64,000 nt of DNA from Afipia sp. Lineage in GTDB: Bacteria; Pseudomonadota; Alphaproteobacteria; Rhizobiales; Xanthobacteraceae. Within the stretch, counting starts at the first letter, position 1, and every line of letters starts with the position of its first letter. The notes under the pieces are model-generated. The model worked only from the letters and a program-made list of their open reading frames with translations. It searched no databases and had not been told where the DNA came from. Where the stretch lies: contig JAFVHU010000152.1 of assembly GCA_017474385.1 (NCBI GenBank), positions 146,317-210,316 of the forward strand. Reading direction: 5' to 3'. Positions 1-8,364 of the stretch are shown one piece after another. The position numbers and the translations under genes were made by a program.

Positions 1-382
1 CACCATACACGAACAAACCAATGATGATCGACGGCGCGCTCAGCAGGATGTCGTTGATGAAGCGGATCACCGACGTCAGGCGATCGTGCTTGCCGTACTC
101 GGCGAGATAGGTGCCGGCGAACAATCCGATCGGCGCGCCGATGCCAACACCGAGCACCGTCATGATGATCGAGCCGACGATGGCGTTCAGCAATCCGCCG
201 TCGGTGGATCCGGGCGGCGGCGTGCTCTCGGTGAAGACACCGAGATGCAGACCTGCAAAGCCGTTGTAGAACAGTGTGAACAGGATCAGCGCGAGCCAGG
301 TCACGCCGAAAACAGCTGCGCCAAGGCACAGGAACCGGATAACGATGTCCCAGCGGCGGCGAGAGGTATAGATCGGGTTCAT
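1..382 (-). CDS. pstA: PstA phosphate ABC transporter permease (partial, cut by window edge)
   Basis: Inner-membrane permease of the high-affinity phosphate importer PstSCAB. Only the first ~127 residues are inside the window. They begin [12 protein letters not shown], followed by a first membrane span ([16 protein letters not shown]) and then the permease core with [14 protein letters not shown] and an [15 protein letters not shown] stretch typical of PstA. The ATG lies 4 bp after the pstC stop, so the two genes are co-transcribed and probably translationally coupled. The rest of the gene, and the expected pstB and phoU, would be to the left of the window. Family assignment rests on the permease motifs and the pstS-pstC context. 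Confidence 0.9.
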   Translation of the reverse strand, partial: MNPIYTSRRRWDIVIRFLCLGAAVFGVTWLALILFTLFYNGFAGLHLGVFTESTPPPGSTDGGLLNAIVGSIIMTVLGVGIGAPIGLFAGTYLAEYGKHDRLTSVIRFINDILLSAPSIIIGLFVYG

Positions 383-386
383 GACT

Positions 387-1406
387 TTAGTTCCCCGCCT
401 TCTTTTCAAGACGCATCAGCATCAGCCGCGCCGCGGCCAGCACGAAGAACGTCAGCACGAAGAGCAACAGGCCGAGCAGAATAAGACCCGACTGATGCAG
501 ACCGTCGCTTTCGGCAAATTCGCTGGCGATGGCCGCTGAAATTGTCGTGCCCGGAGCAAAGACCGATGAGGATATCCGGAACGAGTTTCCGATGATGAAG
601 GTCACCGCCATCGTCTCGCCGAGCGCGCGGCCAAGTGCCAGCATGATGCCGCCGATCACGCCGACCTTGGTGTAGGGAATGACGACGTTGCGGACGACTT
701 CCCATGTGGTGCAACCGACGCCGTAGGCCGCCTCCTTCAGAACGGGCGGCACCGTCTTGAACACGTCGACGGAAATCGCGGTGATGAAGGGAAGCACCAT
801 GATCGCCAGAATTAGCGCGGCATTGAAGAGGCTGAGATAGGACGGCGGGCCCGCGAAAATCGTACCGAGGACAGGCACACCGTCAAACATCCGGATCATG
901 AAGGGCTGGAATGAGTTCGCCAGGAACGGGCCAAGTACGAAGAAACCCCACATGCCGTAAATGATCGACGGAATGCCTGCGAGCAGTTCGACGGCAATAC
1001 CGATCGGACGGCGCAGCCACTGCGGGCAAAGCTCGGTTAAGAAGATCGCGATGCCGATACCGACAGGGATCGCAATAGCCATTGCGATAAGGGATGTGAC
1101 GAGCGTGCCGTAGATCGGGCCAAGCGCGCCCAGAACCGGAGGATCCGCGGACGGCGCCCAGCGCTGCGTCCAGAGGAATGCAAATCCGTATTCTTTCATC
1201 GCCGGCCAAGCGCCCGCGATCAGGGAAAGAATGATACCGCCAAGAATAAGAAGTACAGCAAGAGCACAGGCCCGGGTGGTCCAATAGAAGGCCTTGTCGC
1301 CGAGCTTGAATGCGCTCAATGCCTTTGCGCGATCGTAAGGCCCGGCTGCTGCTTCCATCGAAGTGCTCTGAACGGCCATGTCTGCCACGCTAGTCCCCTG
1401 TCCCAT
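387..1406 (-). CDS. pstC: PstC phosphate ABC transporter permease
   Basis: Inner-membrane permease partner of PstA in phosphate import. It has 339 residues, a normal length for PstC. Six or so hydrophobic segments are visible, the first near residues 48-68 ([18 protein letters not shown]). The conserved cytoplasmic loop reads [16 protein letters not shown], followed by a [10 protein letters not shown] segment, both characteristic of PstC. The start used gives [10 protein letters not shown]; a second ATG nine codons downstream is also possible. The gene follows pstS after 92 bp containing a strong hairpin, and is 4 bp ahead of pstA, giving the usual pst operon order. Confidence 0.95.
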   Translation of the reverse strand: MGQGTSVADMAVQSTSMEAAAGPYDRAKALSAFKLGDKAFYWTTRACALAVLLILGGIILSLIAGAWPAMKEYGFAFLWTQRWAPSADPPVLGALGPIYGTLVTSLIAMAIAIPVGIGIAIFLTELCPQWLRRPIGIAVELLAGIPSIIYGMWGFFVLGPFLANSFQPFMIRMFDGVPVLGTIFAGPPSYLSLFNAALILAIMVLPFITAISVDVFKTVPPVLKEAAYGVGCTTWEVVRNVVIPYTKVGVIGGIMLALGRALGETMAVTFIIGNSFRISSSVFAPGTTISAAIASEFAESDGLHQSGLILLGLLLFVLTFFVLAAARLMLMRLEKKAGN

Positions 1407-1464
1407 TCACATCATGCGTCTGCCGGCCGCACACTTCGTTGCGCCAGCGGTCGTCCAAGAAAAC

Positions 1465-1488
1465 GGAGGAGAGGTTGACCTCTCCTCC
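1465..1488 (-). terminator. Intercistronic hairpin between pstS and pstC
   Basis: A perfect 10-bp inverted repeat (GGAGGAGAGG / CCTCTCCTCC, 4-nt loop) starts 11 bp after the pstS stop. On the minus strand it is followed by a short T-rich run (CGTTTTCTTGG). It can act as a partial terminator or as an mRNA stabiliser. That is a common way to make more binding protein than permease from one pst transcript. The stem is seen directly; the attenuation role is inference. Confidence 0.7.
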
Positions 1489-1498
1489 GAAACACTCG

Positions 1499-2512
1499 TT
1501 AGCTCTTGATGTCAACCGACCAGGTCTTTTCGATCAGCTTGACCACCGGCTCAGGCATCGGGATGTAGTCGAGCTCTTCAGCCATCTTGTCGCCCTTCTC
1601 GAACGACCATTTGAAGAACTTGATCGCTTCCGCAGACGCAGCCTTGTCGACCGGAGTCTTGTGCATGAGGATGAAGGTCGCGGCAGTGATCGGCCACGAA
1701 GCTTCGCCCGGCTGGTCGGTCAGGATCACGTAGTAGCCCGGAGCCTTTGCCCAATCGGCATTGGATGCCGCTGCCTGGAACGCACCAACGGTCGGCTGCA
1801 CGGTCTTGCCGGCCTTGTTGATCATCGCGGCATAGGTCAGCTTGTTCTGCTTGGCATAGGCATACTCGACATAACCGCTCTAGTACTTGGTCTGGCCGAC
1901 GTTGCCGGCCACGCCTTCGTTGCCCTTGGCGCCGACGCCGGTGGGCCACTCAACAGCGGTTCCCTGACCAACCTTGGCCTTCCACTCGGTGCTGGCCTTC
2001 GACAGGTAGTCGGTGAAGTTGAAGGTCGTTCCCGAACCATCCGAACGGCGCACCACGGTGATGGCGTCGGTCGGCAGGGTGAGCTTCGGGTTCAGCTTGG
2101 CGATCGCGGGGTCGTTCCACTTGGTGACCTTGCCGAGATAGATATCGCCCAGCAGTTCGCCGGAGAGCACCAGCTCGCCCGACTTGATGCCTTCGAGGTT
2201 CACGACAGGCACGATCGCGCCCATCACCATCGGCCACTGAATAAGACCATCCTTCTCGAGCTGTTCGGCCTTGAGGGGCGCGTCGGTCGCGCCGAAAGTC
2301 ACGGTCTTGGCCTGAATCTGCTTGATGCCGGCGCCCGAACCGATCGACTGGTAGTTCAGACCGTTGCCGGTCTCTTTCTTGTAAGCGTCAGCCCACTTCG
2401 AATAGACGGGGAACGGGAACGTCGCACCCGCGCCGGTGATGTCGGCAGCAAAGGCCGAGGTCGATGCGGCAACAAGGCCGGCAGCGACGATCGCTTTTTT
2501 AATGAAATTCAC
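1499..2512 (-). pseudogene. pstS: PstS phosphate-binding protein interrupted by an in-frame amber stop
   Basis: Periplasmic phosphate-binding protein, 337 codons if read through. I chose the GTG at 2512 because GGAGAG lies 4 bp upstream and the protein then starts with a clean signal peptide ([12 protein letters not shown]...STSAFA) before [17 protein letters not shown]. Phosphate-binding elements GAGATFP, IGSGAG and RSDGSGTT are intact. After residue 210 (GQTKY) a TAG codon at 1880-1882 stops the frame, yet the same frame continues directly with SGYVEYAYAKQNKLTYAAM and runs homologously to the natural C-terminus. There is no frameshift: one codon is bad. It is either a true nonsense mutation, a sequencing error, or a readthrough site. 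If real, the product would lack about 125 C-terminal residues and should not bind phosphate. Confidence 0.85.
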
Positions 2513-2918
2513 TGGGTCTCTCCATCGTGTGAGCGAAGCGCCTGACCATTCGAGATCGTTATCGCGCTTCGAGGCCGCCTTCTTAGAAGGCTGAGCCTGC
2601 ACTTTTTATGAAATCCACATGACAGCGGTGTGACATCATTTAGCGCTGGGTAATACACGATCAAGATATTGATTTGTCGAATGAAATTCAAAAAAATACC
2701 TGTTGTGGGATGACGATGAGCGCTTAATATTTAGCGGCTTGCCTCTGGAAGCCGCCGAGTGTGACAGCGCCTGGCTGCGGCTGGCAGCCCTGTACCTGCC
2801 GCGCCAATCTCCGCACAACAATGAAAGGTCCGATGTCCTGCCCACATGTGCCGGCAAGGGAACCGTCCTGCCGGCCCACGGGCCGTCGCGACCCCCCGAG
2901 CTACCCGGACACAGGCCT
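2513..2918. other. Intergenic region, pstS leader and cytochrome c 3' side
   Basis: About 400 bp without a convincing gene. It holds the pstS Shine-Dalgarno and Pho box on the left. On the right is a small GC hairpin (CGGCCC / GGGCCG at 2872-2885) near the end of the cytochrome c gene. Open frames here have no recognisable family and no ribosome binding site. Confidence 0.5.
2619..2636 (-). promoter_or_regulatory. Pho box upstream of pstS
   Basis: On the minus strand the sequence is ATGTCAC-ACCG-CTGTCAT: two 7-mers in an 11-bp repeat matching the PhoB box (CTGTCAT-N4-CTGTCAT). The second repeat is perfect and the first keeps TGTCA. It lies 107 bp upstream of the pstS GTG. A -10-like CATAAA follows about 10 bp downstream, as expected when PhoB replaces the -35 element. 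Phosphate-starvation control is inferred from this match. Confidence 0.8.
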
Positions 2919-3341
2919 TTATTTCACGCTCGCCTGCCTGACACCGGGTGGAACGGCCTCTGCTTTCTTACCCTTGGAATCGAACTGCTTGAGATAGGCG
3001 ACGACATCGTCAATCTGCTTTGGATCTTTCAGGCCCGGAAAAATCATCTTGGTGCCGGGGATCTTGGCTTTCGGATCCTTGATGTAGTCGCGGAAGGTCG
3101 CTTCATCCCAAGTGAGGCCGGAGTTCTTGTTCGCCGGGGAGTAGTTGAAACCCTCAATCGTCCCGGCCTTGCGCCCGAACAATCCGTTTAGCACCGGACC
3201 GACCGCGTTCTTCGCACTCTCACCGGTCTGGTGACACGCCCTGCACTGAGCAAAAACCTTCTCCCCTGCGGCGGCATCCTGGGCGGTGGCAGGAACAGTC
3301 GAGAGAAGCCCCGCTCCGACGACGAGAACGAAAATGCGCAT
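2919..3341 (-). CDS. Class I c-type cytochrome (cytochrome c2 / c550-like)
   Basis: Small periplasmic electron carrier, 140 residues. It has a Sec signal peptide (MRIFVLVVGAGLLSTVPATA), one haem attachment site CRACH at residues 34-38, and a distal Met ligand in PGTKMIFPGLKDPKQ, followed by the C-terminal helix DDVVAYLKQF. This is the standard cytochrome c2 fold. A GGAG precedes the ATG by 7 bp. It sits on the same strand as the aa3 oxidase operon about 500 bp upstream, so it could supply electrons to that oxidase, but the GYD gene and two palindromic repeats lie between them. The partner is inferred from position only. Confidence 0.9.
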   Translation of the reverse strand: MRIFVLVVGAGLLSTVPATAQDAAAGEKVFAQCRACHQTGESAKNAVGPVLNGLFGRKAGTIEGFNYSPANKNSGLTWDEATFRDYIKDPKAKIPGTKMIFPGLKDPKQIDDVVAYLKQFDSKGKKAEAVPPGVRQASVK

Positions 3342-3413
3342 GCGACCACTCCATGTCCGACAAACAGAACGGCTGAGAAAACCAAAATCTGAAACGAGCG
3401 CGCTGTTGGCAGG

Positions 3414-3707
3414 TTAGCCCAGCGAATTGATGATTTCCCGGTAAGCTGCTTCGGGGAACGCCTTCAACGTCCGCGTCCTGATATTCCCCATCATTCCAAG
3501 CTGCAGATTGAAGCGCGCAGCAACCGCATCGTCTGGGGCTTCGTAAACCGCGACGATGTCATAGTCGCCCATGGTCAGGAAAAACAATTTAAAATCACCA
3601 TCCATATCCTTGAGAGCTTTCTTCGCCGCATCCAAGCGACGTGGCGATTCCGTCACGTTTTGGATGCCTTTTTCGGTCCAGTTTGCCAGCATGATATACG
3701 TTGTCAT
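3414..3707 (-). CDS. GYD-domain protein
   Basis: Cytosolic protein of 97 residues of the GYD family (small ferredoxin-like-fold domain of unknown role). The name motif is present as MGDYDIVAVYEAPDDAVAARF, preceded by YIMLANWTEKGIQNV. I chose the ATG at 3707 because a clear GGAGGA stands 6 bp upstream and the protein then starts at the conserved MTTYIMLANWT; a longer reading would add 27 residues lacking family character. It stands between the cytochrome c gene and the oxidase operon, separated from the latter by tandem palindromic repeats, so it is probably transcribed separately from the oxidase. No function is known to me. Confidence 0.85.
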   Translation of the reverse strand: MTTYIMLANWTEKGIQNVTESPRRLDAAKKALKDMDGDFKLFFLTMGDYDIVAVYEAPDDAVAARFNLQLGMMGNIRTRTLKAFPEAAYREIINSLG

Positions 3708-3737
3708 GGCAGTCCTCCGTGCGTACGAGGCCCCCCA

Positions 3738-3785
3738 GCGCATGATCCGCCGAAGTGTGAGCGGTTTGGCGATAAGATCATGCGC
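3738..3785. repeat. Palindromic intergenic repeat (Rhizobiales type), copy 1
   Basis: Outer arms GCGCATGATC and GATCATGCGC form a perfect 10-bp inverted repeat around a core containing GAAGTG and GGTTTGGCGATAA. The shape and arm sequence match the short palindromic elements scattered between genes in Bradyrhizobium and relatives. It sits just upstream of the GYD gene. Confidence 0.65.
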
Positions 3786-3800
3786 CAAACTAATAATTTA

Positions 3801-3848
3801 GAGCGCGATCGGGCGCAAAACCGGTCTCCACTTTTGCTGATCGCGCTC
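3801..3848. repeat. Palindromic intergenic repeat (Rhizobiales type), copy 2
   Basis: Perfect 10-bp arms GAGCGCGATC and GATCGCGCTC enclose GGGCGCAAAACCGG and CCACTTTTG. It is 15 bp from copy 1 and of the same general design (AACCGGT core, CACTTTT). It lies at the 3' end of the cox operon (4 bp after the COX IV stop) and could fold as a terminator or mRNA-stabilising stem on the minus-strand transcript. Confidence 0.65.
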
Positions 3849-3851
3849 GTT

Positions 3852-4232
3852 CTAGGCTCCTGATTTGAAGAACAAGACCCGGGTCAACAGCGTGTAGTCC
3901 GACTCCAGAACCATGATGGCCACGAACACCAGCAGCACCAGCGGCGGCAGCAGGATGGCATAACTCAGCGCCAGACGCTCCCAGGCCATATGCATGAAGA
4001 CGGCAACGATCAAACCTGCCTTCAGAATCATGAACAGCAGGATCAGCGACCAACGGAGATATCCGTGAACGCCGAAGTAATCGACGAGATACGAACAGGC
4101 GCTCAGGACAAACAGCCATGCCCAGACCACAAGATACAGCTTGATCGGATGCTGCTGTCCTTCGGCATGCGCCGCAGCCGGCGCTGCGGCAGGTGCCGCA
4201 TGAGAAACTCCGTTCATCGTGACTTCAGCCAT
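3852..4232 (-). CDS. Cytochrome c oxidase subunit IV (bacterial COX4 family)
   Basis: Small integral membrane subunit of 126 residues. An alanine/histidine-rich N-terminus is followed by three membrane spans (KLYLVVWAWLFVLSACSYLVDY, LRWSLILLFMILKAGLIVAVFMHM, LSYAILLPPLVLLVFVAIMVLE). The ILKAGLIVAVFMHMAWE stretch is the hallmark of the prokaryotic COX IV / CyoD-like family. Last gene of the oxidase operon, 8 bp after the upstream subunit III gene. It probably stabilises the complex. Confidence 0.85.
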   Translation of the reverse strand: MAEVTMNGVSHAAPAAAPAAAHAEGQQHPIKLYLVVWAWLFVLSACSYLVDYFGVHGYLRWSLILLFMILKAGLIVAVFMHMAWERLALSYAILLPPLVLLVFVAIMVLESDYTLLTRVLFFKSGA

Positions 4233-4240
4233 GCGTCACC

Positions 4241-4963
4241 TCACCACAGATAGAAGAAGGCAAAGATGAAAACCCACACCAGATCGACGAAATGCCAATA
4301 GAGCCCGGTGATTTCGACGATTTCGTAATGTCCCTTCCGGCTTGTGAAAAAGCCGCGCCGCTCGGTGTCGAAATCCCCGCGCCAGACTTTTCGCGCGATG
4401 ATGATCAGGAAGATCACGCCGATGGTGACGTGCGTTCCGTGGAAACCCGTAATCATGAAGAAGGATGAGCCGAACTGCGCCGCGCCCCACGGATTTTCCC
4501 ATGGCCGAACGCCCTCCATGATTAGCTTGGTCCACTCAAAAGCCTGCATGCCGACGAATGTCGCGCCGAATGCAGCCGTCACCAGCATCAGGATCGCGGT
4601 CTTGCGGCGATCGCGGCGATAACCGTAGTTGACGGCCATGGCCATGGTCCCGCTGCTGCTGATCAGCACGAAGGTCATGATGGCGATCAGGATCAGCGGC
4701 ATATGGTGTCCGGCAATTTCGAGCGCGAACACTTCACTGGGGTTCGGCCAAGGCACCGTCGTCGACATGCGCGCCGTCATGTAAGACAGCAGGAAGCAGC
4801 CGAAAATGAAGGTGTCGCTGAGGAGGAAGATCCACATCATGGCCTTGCCCCACGAGACATTCTTGAACGCCCGCTGATCTGACGACCAGTCGTCCGTAAT
4901 GCCTCGCCAGCCCTTGGCTCGCGTGTGGGATTGTCCGGCGTTTGTCAGCACAGTCTCTGCCAT
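4241..4963 (-). CDS. coxP: Cytochrome c oxidase subunit III (second copy in operon)
   Basis: Membrane subunit III of the haem-copper oxidase, 240 residues. Start at 4963 gives MAETVLTNAGQSH; a longer frame exists upstream but overlaps the preceding gene. Typical elements are WIFLLSDTFIFGCFLLSYM (helix with the SD motif), FEWTKLIMEG, GFHGTHVTIGVIF and the C-terminal VEITGLYWHFVDLVWVFIFAFFYLW. These are well conserved in subunit III, so this copy looks canonical. It follows another subunit-III-family gene by 14 bp. Symbol given by analogy with the Bradyrhizobium coxMNOP layout, from memory. Confidence 0.88.
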   Translation of the reverse strand: MAETVLTNAGQSHTRAKGWRGITDDWSSDQRAFKNVSWGKAMMWIFLLSDTFIFGCFLLSYMTARMSTTVPWPNPSEVFALEIAGHHMPLILIAIMTFVLISSSGTMAMAVNYGYRRDRRKTAILMLVTAAFGATFVGMQAFEWTKLIMEGVRPWENPWGAAQFGSSFFMITGFHGTHVTIGVIFLIIIARKVWRGDFDTERRGFFTSRKGHYEIVEITGLYWHFVDLVWVFIFAFFYLW

Positions 4964-4977
4964 CCGTCCCAATCTCC

Positions 4978-5682
4978 CTAGGTCAGCAACTGGCGGCAGA
5001 TGGCGGCGAAATCGTCCGCCCAGCCCGTCAGCAACGCAAGCAGGATCAGCCAAACCAGAAGCAGGAAGTGCCAGTACATGGTGCACAGTTCGACGCTCAG
5101 CCGCAGCCGCGGGACCTCGACGCCGCGCCACGCCTTGACGATGGTCCTGCTCAGCGCCGCGAGGCCGCCCAGCACATGCAGCCCATGAACCGCAGTGATG
5201 AGATAGAAAAAGGCATTGGCCGGGTTGGCCGCGAGAAAATAGCCGGCGGCGTTGAGCTGCTGCCATGCCAGCAACTGGCCAATCACGAAAACGACAGCCG
5301 AGACGCCGCCTGCGAGCAGGCCAATCAGCACATTATCGCTATCGTTCCGGCGCACCGCGATCTGCGCCCACTGCAACGCCGCGCTGCTCACGATCAAAAC
5401 GCCGGTGTTGAACCACAGCAGCTTCGGCACGGGCAGCGCGCGCCAGTCGATCAGTTCCATGCGCATCGAGTAGGCGCTGATGAAAAGCGCAAACAACGAG
5501 CCGACGACAGCGAGAAACACACCCAATCCAATTTTCGCCGGCGGCAGCAACGAAGCACCCCCGCCGGGGAAATCGCCGAGCGATCCTTCCTCCAGCCAGG
5601 GTTTTGCTGCCAGCCGTTGCTGCGACAGCCACCATCCCGCAATGGCCGCCAGTCCAGCCATGAACAGGACGATCGCGGTCAT
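4978..5682 (-). CDS. coxO: Cytochrome c oxidase subunit III-like protein (divergent first copy)
   Basis: Haem-copper oxidase subunit III family, 234 residues. It differs from its downstream neighbour: it starts with a single span (MTAIVLFMAGLAAIAGWWL) and a proline/glycine-rich linker before five core helices. The family core is recognisable in SAYSMRMELIDWR, FFYLITAVHGLHVLGGLAAL and the C-terminal VELCTMYWHFLLLVWLILLALLTGW. Its ATG overlaps the stop of the subunit I gene by 4 bp (ATGA), so expression is coupled. Two different subunit III genes in one operon is the arrangement recalled for Bradyrhizobium coxMNOP. Confidence 0.85.
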   Translation of the reverse strand: MTAIVLFMAGLAAIAGWWLSQQRLAAKPWLEEGSLGDFPGGGASLLPPAKIGLGVFLAVVGSLFALFISAYSMRMELIDWRALPVPKLLWFNTGVLIVSSAALQWAQIAVRRNDSDNVLIGLLAGGVSAVVFVIGQLLAWQQLNAAGYFLAANPANAFFYLITAVHGLHVLGGLAALSRTIVKAWRGVEVPRLRLSVELCTMYWHFLLLVWLILLALLTGWADDFAAICRQLLT

Positions 5683-7454
5683 GCGTGAGCTCCGTGCCCT
5701 GTCAATCTGGACGGAGGCTCATTCTGCGGGATGAAATCCTGTGCGGCGCCGGGCACGCTGTAATCGTAAGCCCAGCGATAGACGACAGGGAGTTCCTTGC
5801 CCCAGTTGCCATGCGCCGGCGGAGTTTCAGGCGTTTGCCACTCCAGCGTGGTCGCTCTCCAGGGATTGCCGCCAGCCTCTTTTCCTTTGCGCAGGCTCCA
5901 GAACAGATTGAACACGAACACCAGTTGAGCGAAGCCGACTATCAAGGCCGCCACGCTCATGAACGCGTTCAGGTCGTGCGCAGATGCCGGGACGAAGGCC
6001 GTTTCGCCGATGTCGTGATAGCGGCGCGGCATGCCCAGCAGGCCGAGATAGTGCATGGGGAAGAAAATCGCGTAAGCTCCGAGGAACGTGACCCAGAAGT
6101 GAAACTTGCCCATGCCATCATTGAGCATCCGTCCGGTGACTTTCGGATACCAATGATAGATCGCGCCAAACACGACCATGATCGGCGCCACGCCCATCAC
6201 CATGTGAAAATGGGCGACGACGAACATCGTGTCGGATAGCGGAACGTCCACGACAACATTGCCAAGGAACAGCCCGGTCAGCCCGCCGTTGACGAAGGTG
6301 ATGATGAACGCGAGTGCGAACAGCATCGGCACGGTCAGGTGGATATCGCCACGCCAAAGGGTCAGAACCCAGTTGTAGACCTTGATGGCTGTGGGAATAG
6401 CGATGATCAGCGTCGTCGTCGCGAAGAAGAACCCAAACTTCGGATTCATGCCGCTGACATACATGTGGTGCGCCCACACCACGAAGCTCAGCGCGCCAAT
6501 TCCGACGATCGCCCATACCATCATACGATAGCCGAAGATGTTCTTTCGCGCATGCGTGCTGATGAGATCAGAGACGATGCCGAACGCCGGCAGCGCCACG
6601 ATGTAGACCTCGGGATGGCCGAAGAACCAGAACAGATGCTGGAACAACAGCGGGCTGCCGCCACCGTACTTCGTTTGCTGGCCCATCTCCACGAGTATGG
6701 GCATGAAGAAACTGGTCCCGAGAAGCCGGTCGAGAAGCATCATCACTGAGGCGACGAACAAGGCCGGGAACGCGAGCAGCGCCATGACGGTCGCGGTGAA
6801 AATGCCCCACACCGTCAGCGGCATCCGCATCAGCGTCATGCCGCGCGTGCGGGCCTGCAGCACCGTCACCACATAATTCAGGCCGCCCATGGTGAAGCCG
6901 ATGATGAACAGGATCAGCGACAGCAGCATCATGATGATGCCCGCCTCCTGCCCTGGCGTGCCGGAGAGAACTGCCTGCGGCGGATAAAGCGTCCATCCGG
7001 CGCCGGTCGGCCCACCCGGCACGAAGAAGGTCGCCACCAGCACCAGCACGGCAAGCAGGTAGATCCAGTAGCTCAGCATGTTCGCGTACGGGAACACCAT
7101 GTCGCGCGCGCCGACCATCAGCGGGATGAGATAGTTTCCGAAACCTCCGAGAAACAGCGCGGTGAGAAGATAGATCACCATGATCATGCCGTGCATGGTG
7201 ATGAACTGGAGATACTGACTCGAATCGATAAACGAGAACGTGCCGGGGAATCCCAGTTGCAGCCGCATCAGCCATGAGAGCACCAGCGCGACCATTCCGA
7301 TCGCCATCGCCGTGAGCGAATACTGGATCGCGATGACCTTGGCATCCTGGGAGAAGACGTATTTCGTCCACCAGCTATGCGGATGATAGAGATCGACCTC
7401 TCCCACCTCAGCCGGCGGGATACGTGCAATGACGTCAGACGGGACATCAACCAT
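5679..7454 (-). CDS. coxN: Cytochrome c oxidase subunit I (aa3/A1-type)
   Basis: Catalytic subunit carrying low-spin haem a and the haem a3-CuB centre, 591 residues. The ATG at 7454 was chosen because AGGAGG lies 9 bp upstream. Ligands are visible: His in TMHGMIM (haem a), the CuB/Tyr motif FFGHPEVYIVALP with the crosslinking Tyr and the proton-channel Glu, the CuB pair WAHHMYVSGM, and HFHMVMG (haem a3 and haem a). The D-channel entry Asp is present in GARDMVFPYANMLSYW. It is therefore a complete, proton-pumping A1-type subunit. It reduces O2 to water using electrons from cytochrome c via subunit II, encoded 76 bp upstream. Confidence 0.95.
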   Translation of the reverse strand: MVDVPSDVIARIPPAEVGEVDLYHPHSWWTKYVFSQDAKVIAIQYSLTAMAIGMVALVLSWLMRLQLGFPGTFSFIDSSQYLQFITMHGMIMVIYLLTALFLGGFGNYLIPLMVGARDMVFPYANMLSYWIYLLAVLVLVATFFVPGGPTGAGWTLYPPQAVLSGTPGQEAGIIMMLLSLILFIIGFTMGGLNYVVTVLQARTRGMTLMRMPLTVWGIFTATVMALLAFPALFVASVMMLLDRLLGTSFFMPILVEMGQQTKYGGGSPLLFQHLFWFFGHPEVYIVALPAFGIVSDLISTHARKNIFGYRMMVWAIVGIGALSFVVWAHHMYVSGMNPKFGFFFATTTLIIAIPTAIKVYNWVLTLWRGDIHLTVPMLFALAFIITFVNGGLTGLFLGNVVVDVPLSDTMFVVAHFHMVMGVAPIMVVFGAIYHWYPKVTGRMLNDGMGKFHFWVTFLGAYAIFFPMHYLGLLGMPRRYHDIGETAFVPASAHDLNAFMSVAALIVGFAQLVFVFNLFWSLRKGKEAGGNPWRATTLEWQTPETPPAHGNWGKELPVVYRWAYDYSVPGAAQDFIPQNEPPSRLTGHGAHA

Positions 7455-7530
7455 CGAGAATGTCCTCCTTGGTCTTCCTATTGAGCGAAGAGTTTGCCCC
7501 ACGATGGGCAGCGCCTCTTCGTCGGTATTT

Positions 7531-8364
7531 TCATTCGCCGCTTGTCTTGTAAGTCGCTTTCATAATGTTGTGCTGACCGGACAGTTCCGCGAACGTCTGC
7601 TGCTGCTCCAGCCACGCGCGATAGTCTTTCTCTTCCTGAACGATGACCTTGCCTCGCATCTGCGAGTGCGCAAGACCGCAAAGCTCCGCGCAGAGAACCT
7701 CGAAGGTTCCTATGCGCGTAGGCGTAAACCAGAAATATGTGACGGAGCCCGGCACCATATCCATCTTGGCGCGAAACTCAGGTACATAGAAATTGTGCAG
7801 AACATCGATCGATCTCAGCAGCACTTTGACCGGCTTGCCGATCGGCAGGTGCAGGTCGCCATTTTCGATCACGATGTCGTCCTGTCCGGCGGAATCCTTG
7901 GGATTCAAACCCAGAGGATTTTCGGCGCTGACGTTGCGGGCGTCGGTCGTACCGAGCCGGCCATCCTTTCCCGGGAGACGGTAGCTCCACCGCCACTGCT
8001 GGCCCATGACCTCGATTTCTGTGGCGTTAGCCGGCACGGTGACAAACTGGTGCCAGACAACCAGACCGGGCGCGAGCATGGCGCCGACACCGATCGCGGT
8101 CCCTATGGTGAGCCACCATTCGAGCTTCTTGTTTTCAGGCTCGTAGGCCGCCCGCCTTCCCTCCTTGTGATGAAAGCGGAAGACGCAATAGGCCATGAAT
8201 GCCACGACCGCGAAGAACACCGCTCCGGTGATCCAGAACGTCATCGTGATCGTGTCGTCGATGTAGCTCCAGTTTGAAGCAATCGGCGTCCACCACCACG
8301 GACTCCAGAGGTGGAACAGCACGGAAGCGACCGCGACCAAAAGCAGTATGAGTGCTACAGCCAT
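7531..8364 (-). CDS. coxM: Cytochrome c oxidase subunit II with CuA site
   Basis: Electron-entry subunit, 277 residues. I favour the ATG at 8364 (MAVALILLLVAVASVLFHLWSPWW); a TTG twelve codons earlier is possible. Two N-terminal membrane helices anchor a periplasmic cupredoxin domain. The CuA ligands are complete: His in DVLHNFYVPEF and the Cys/Glu/Cys/His/Met set in CAELCGLAHSQMRG. The aromatic patch for electron transfer appears as QQWRWSYR. First gene of the oxidase operon (II-I-III-III-IV). No haem c domain is fused, so it takes electrons from a separate cytochrome c. Confidence 0.93.
   Translation of the reverse strand: MAVALILLLVAVASVLFHLWSPWWWTPIASNWSYIDDTITMTFWITGAVFFAVVAFMAYCVFRFHHKEGRRAAYEPENKKLEWWLTIGTAIGVGAMLAPGLVVWHQFVTVPANATEIEVMGQQWRWSYRLPGKDGRLGTTDARNVSAENPLGLNPKDSAGQDDIVIENGDLHLPIGKPVKVLLRSIDVLHNFYVPEFRAKMDMVPGSVTYFWFTPTRIGTFEVLCAELCGLAHSQMRGKVIVQEEKDYRAWLEQQQTFAELSGQHNIMKATYKTSGE

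Noticed and set aside
1439-2545. Long plus-strand open frame opposite pstS
   Set aside because: It is the high-GC antisense shadow of pstS; composition (Arg, Asp, His, Gly rich) and lack of any family argue against a gene.
2703-3191. Plus-strand frame across the gap left of the cytochrome c gene
   Set aside because: Runs antisense into the haem-binding gene; no ribosome site or recognisable domain.
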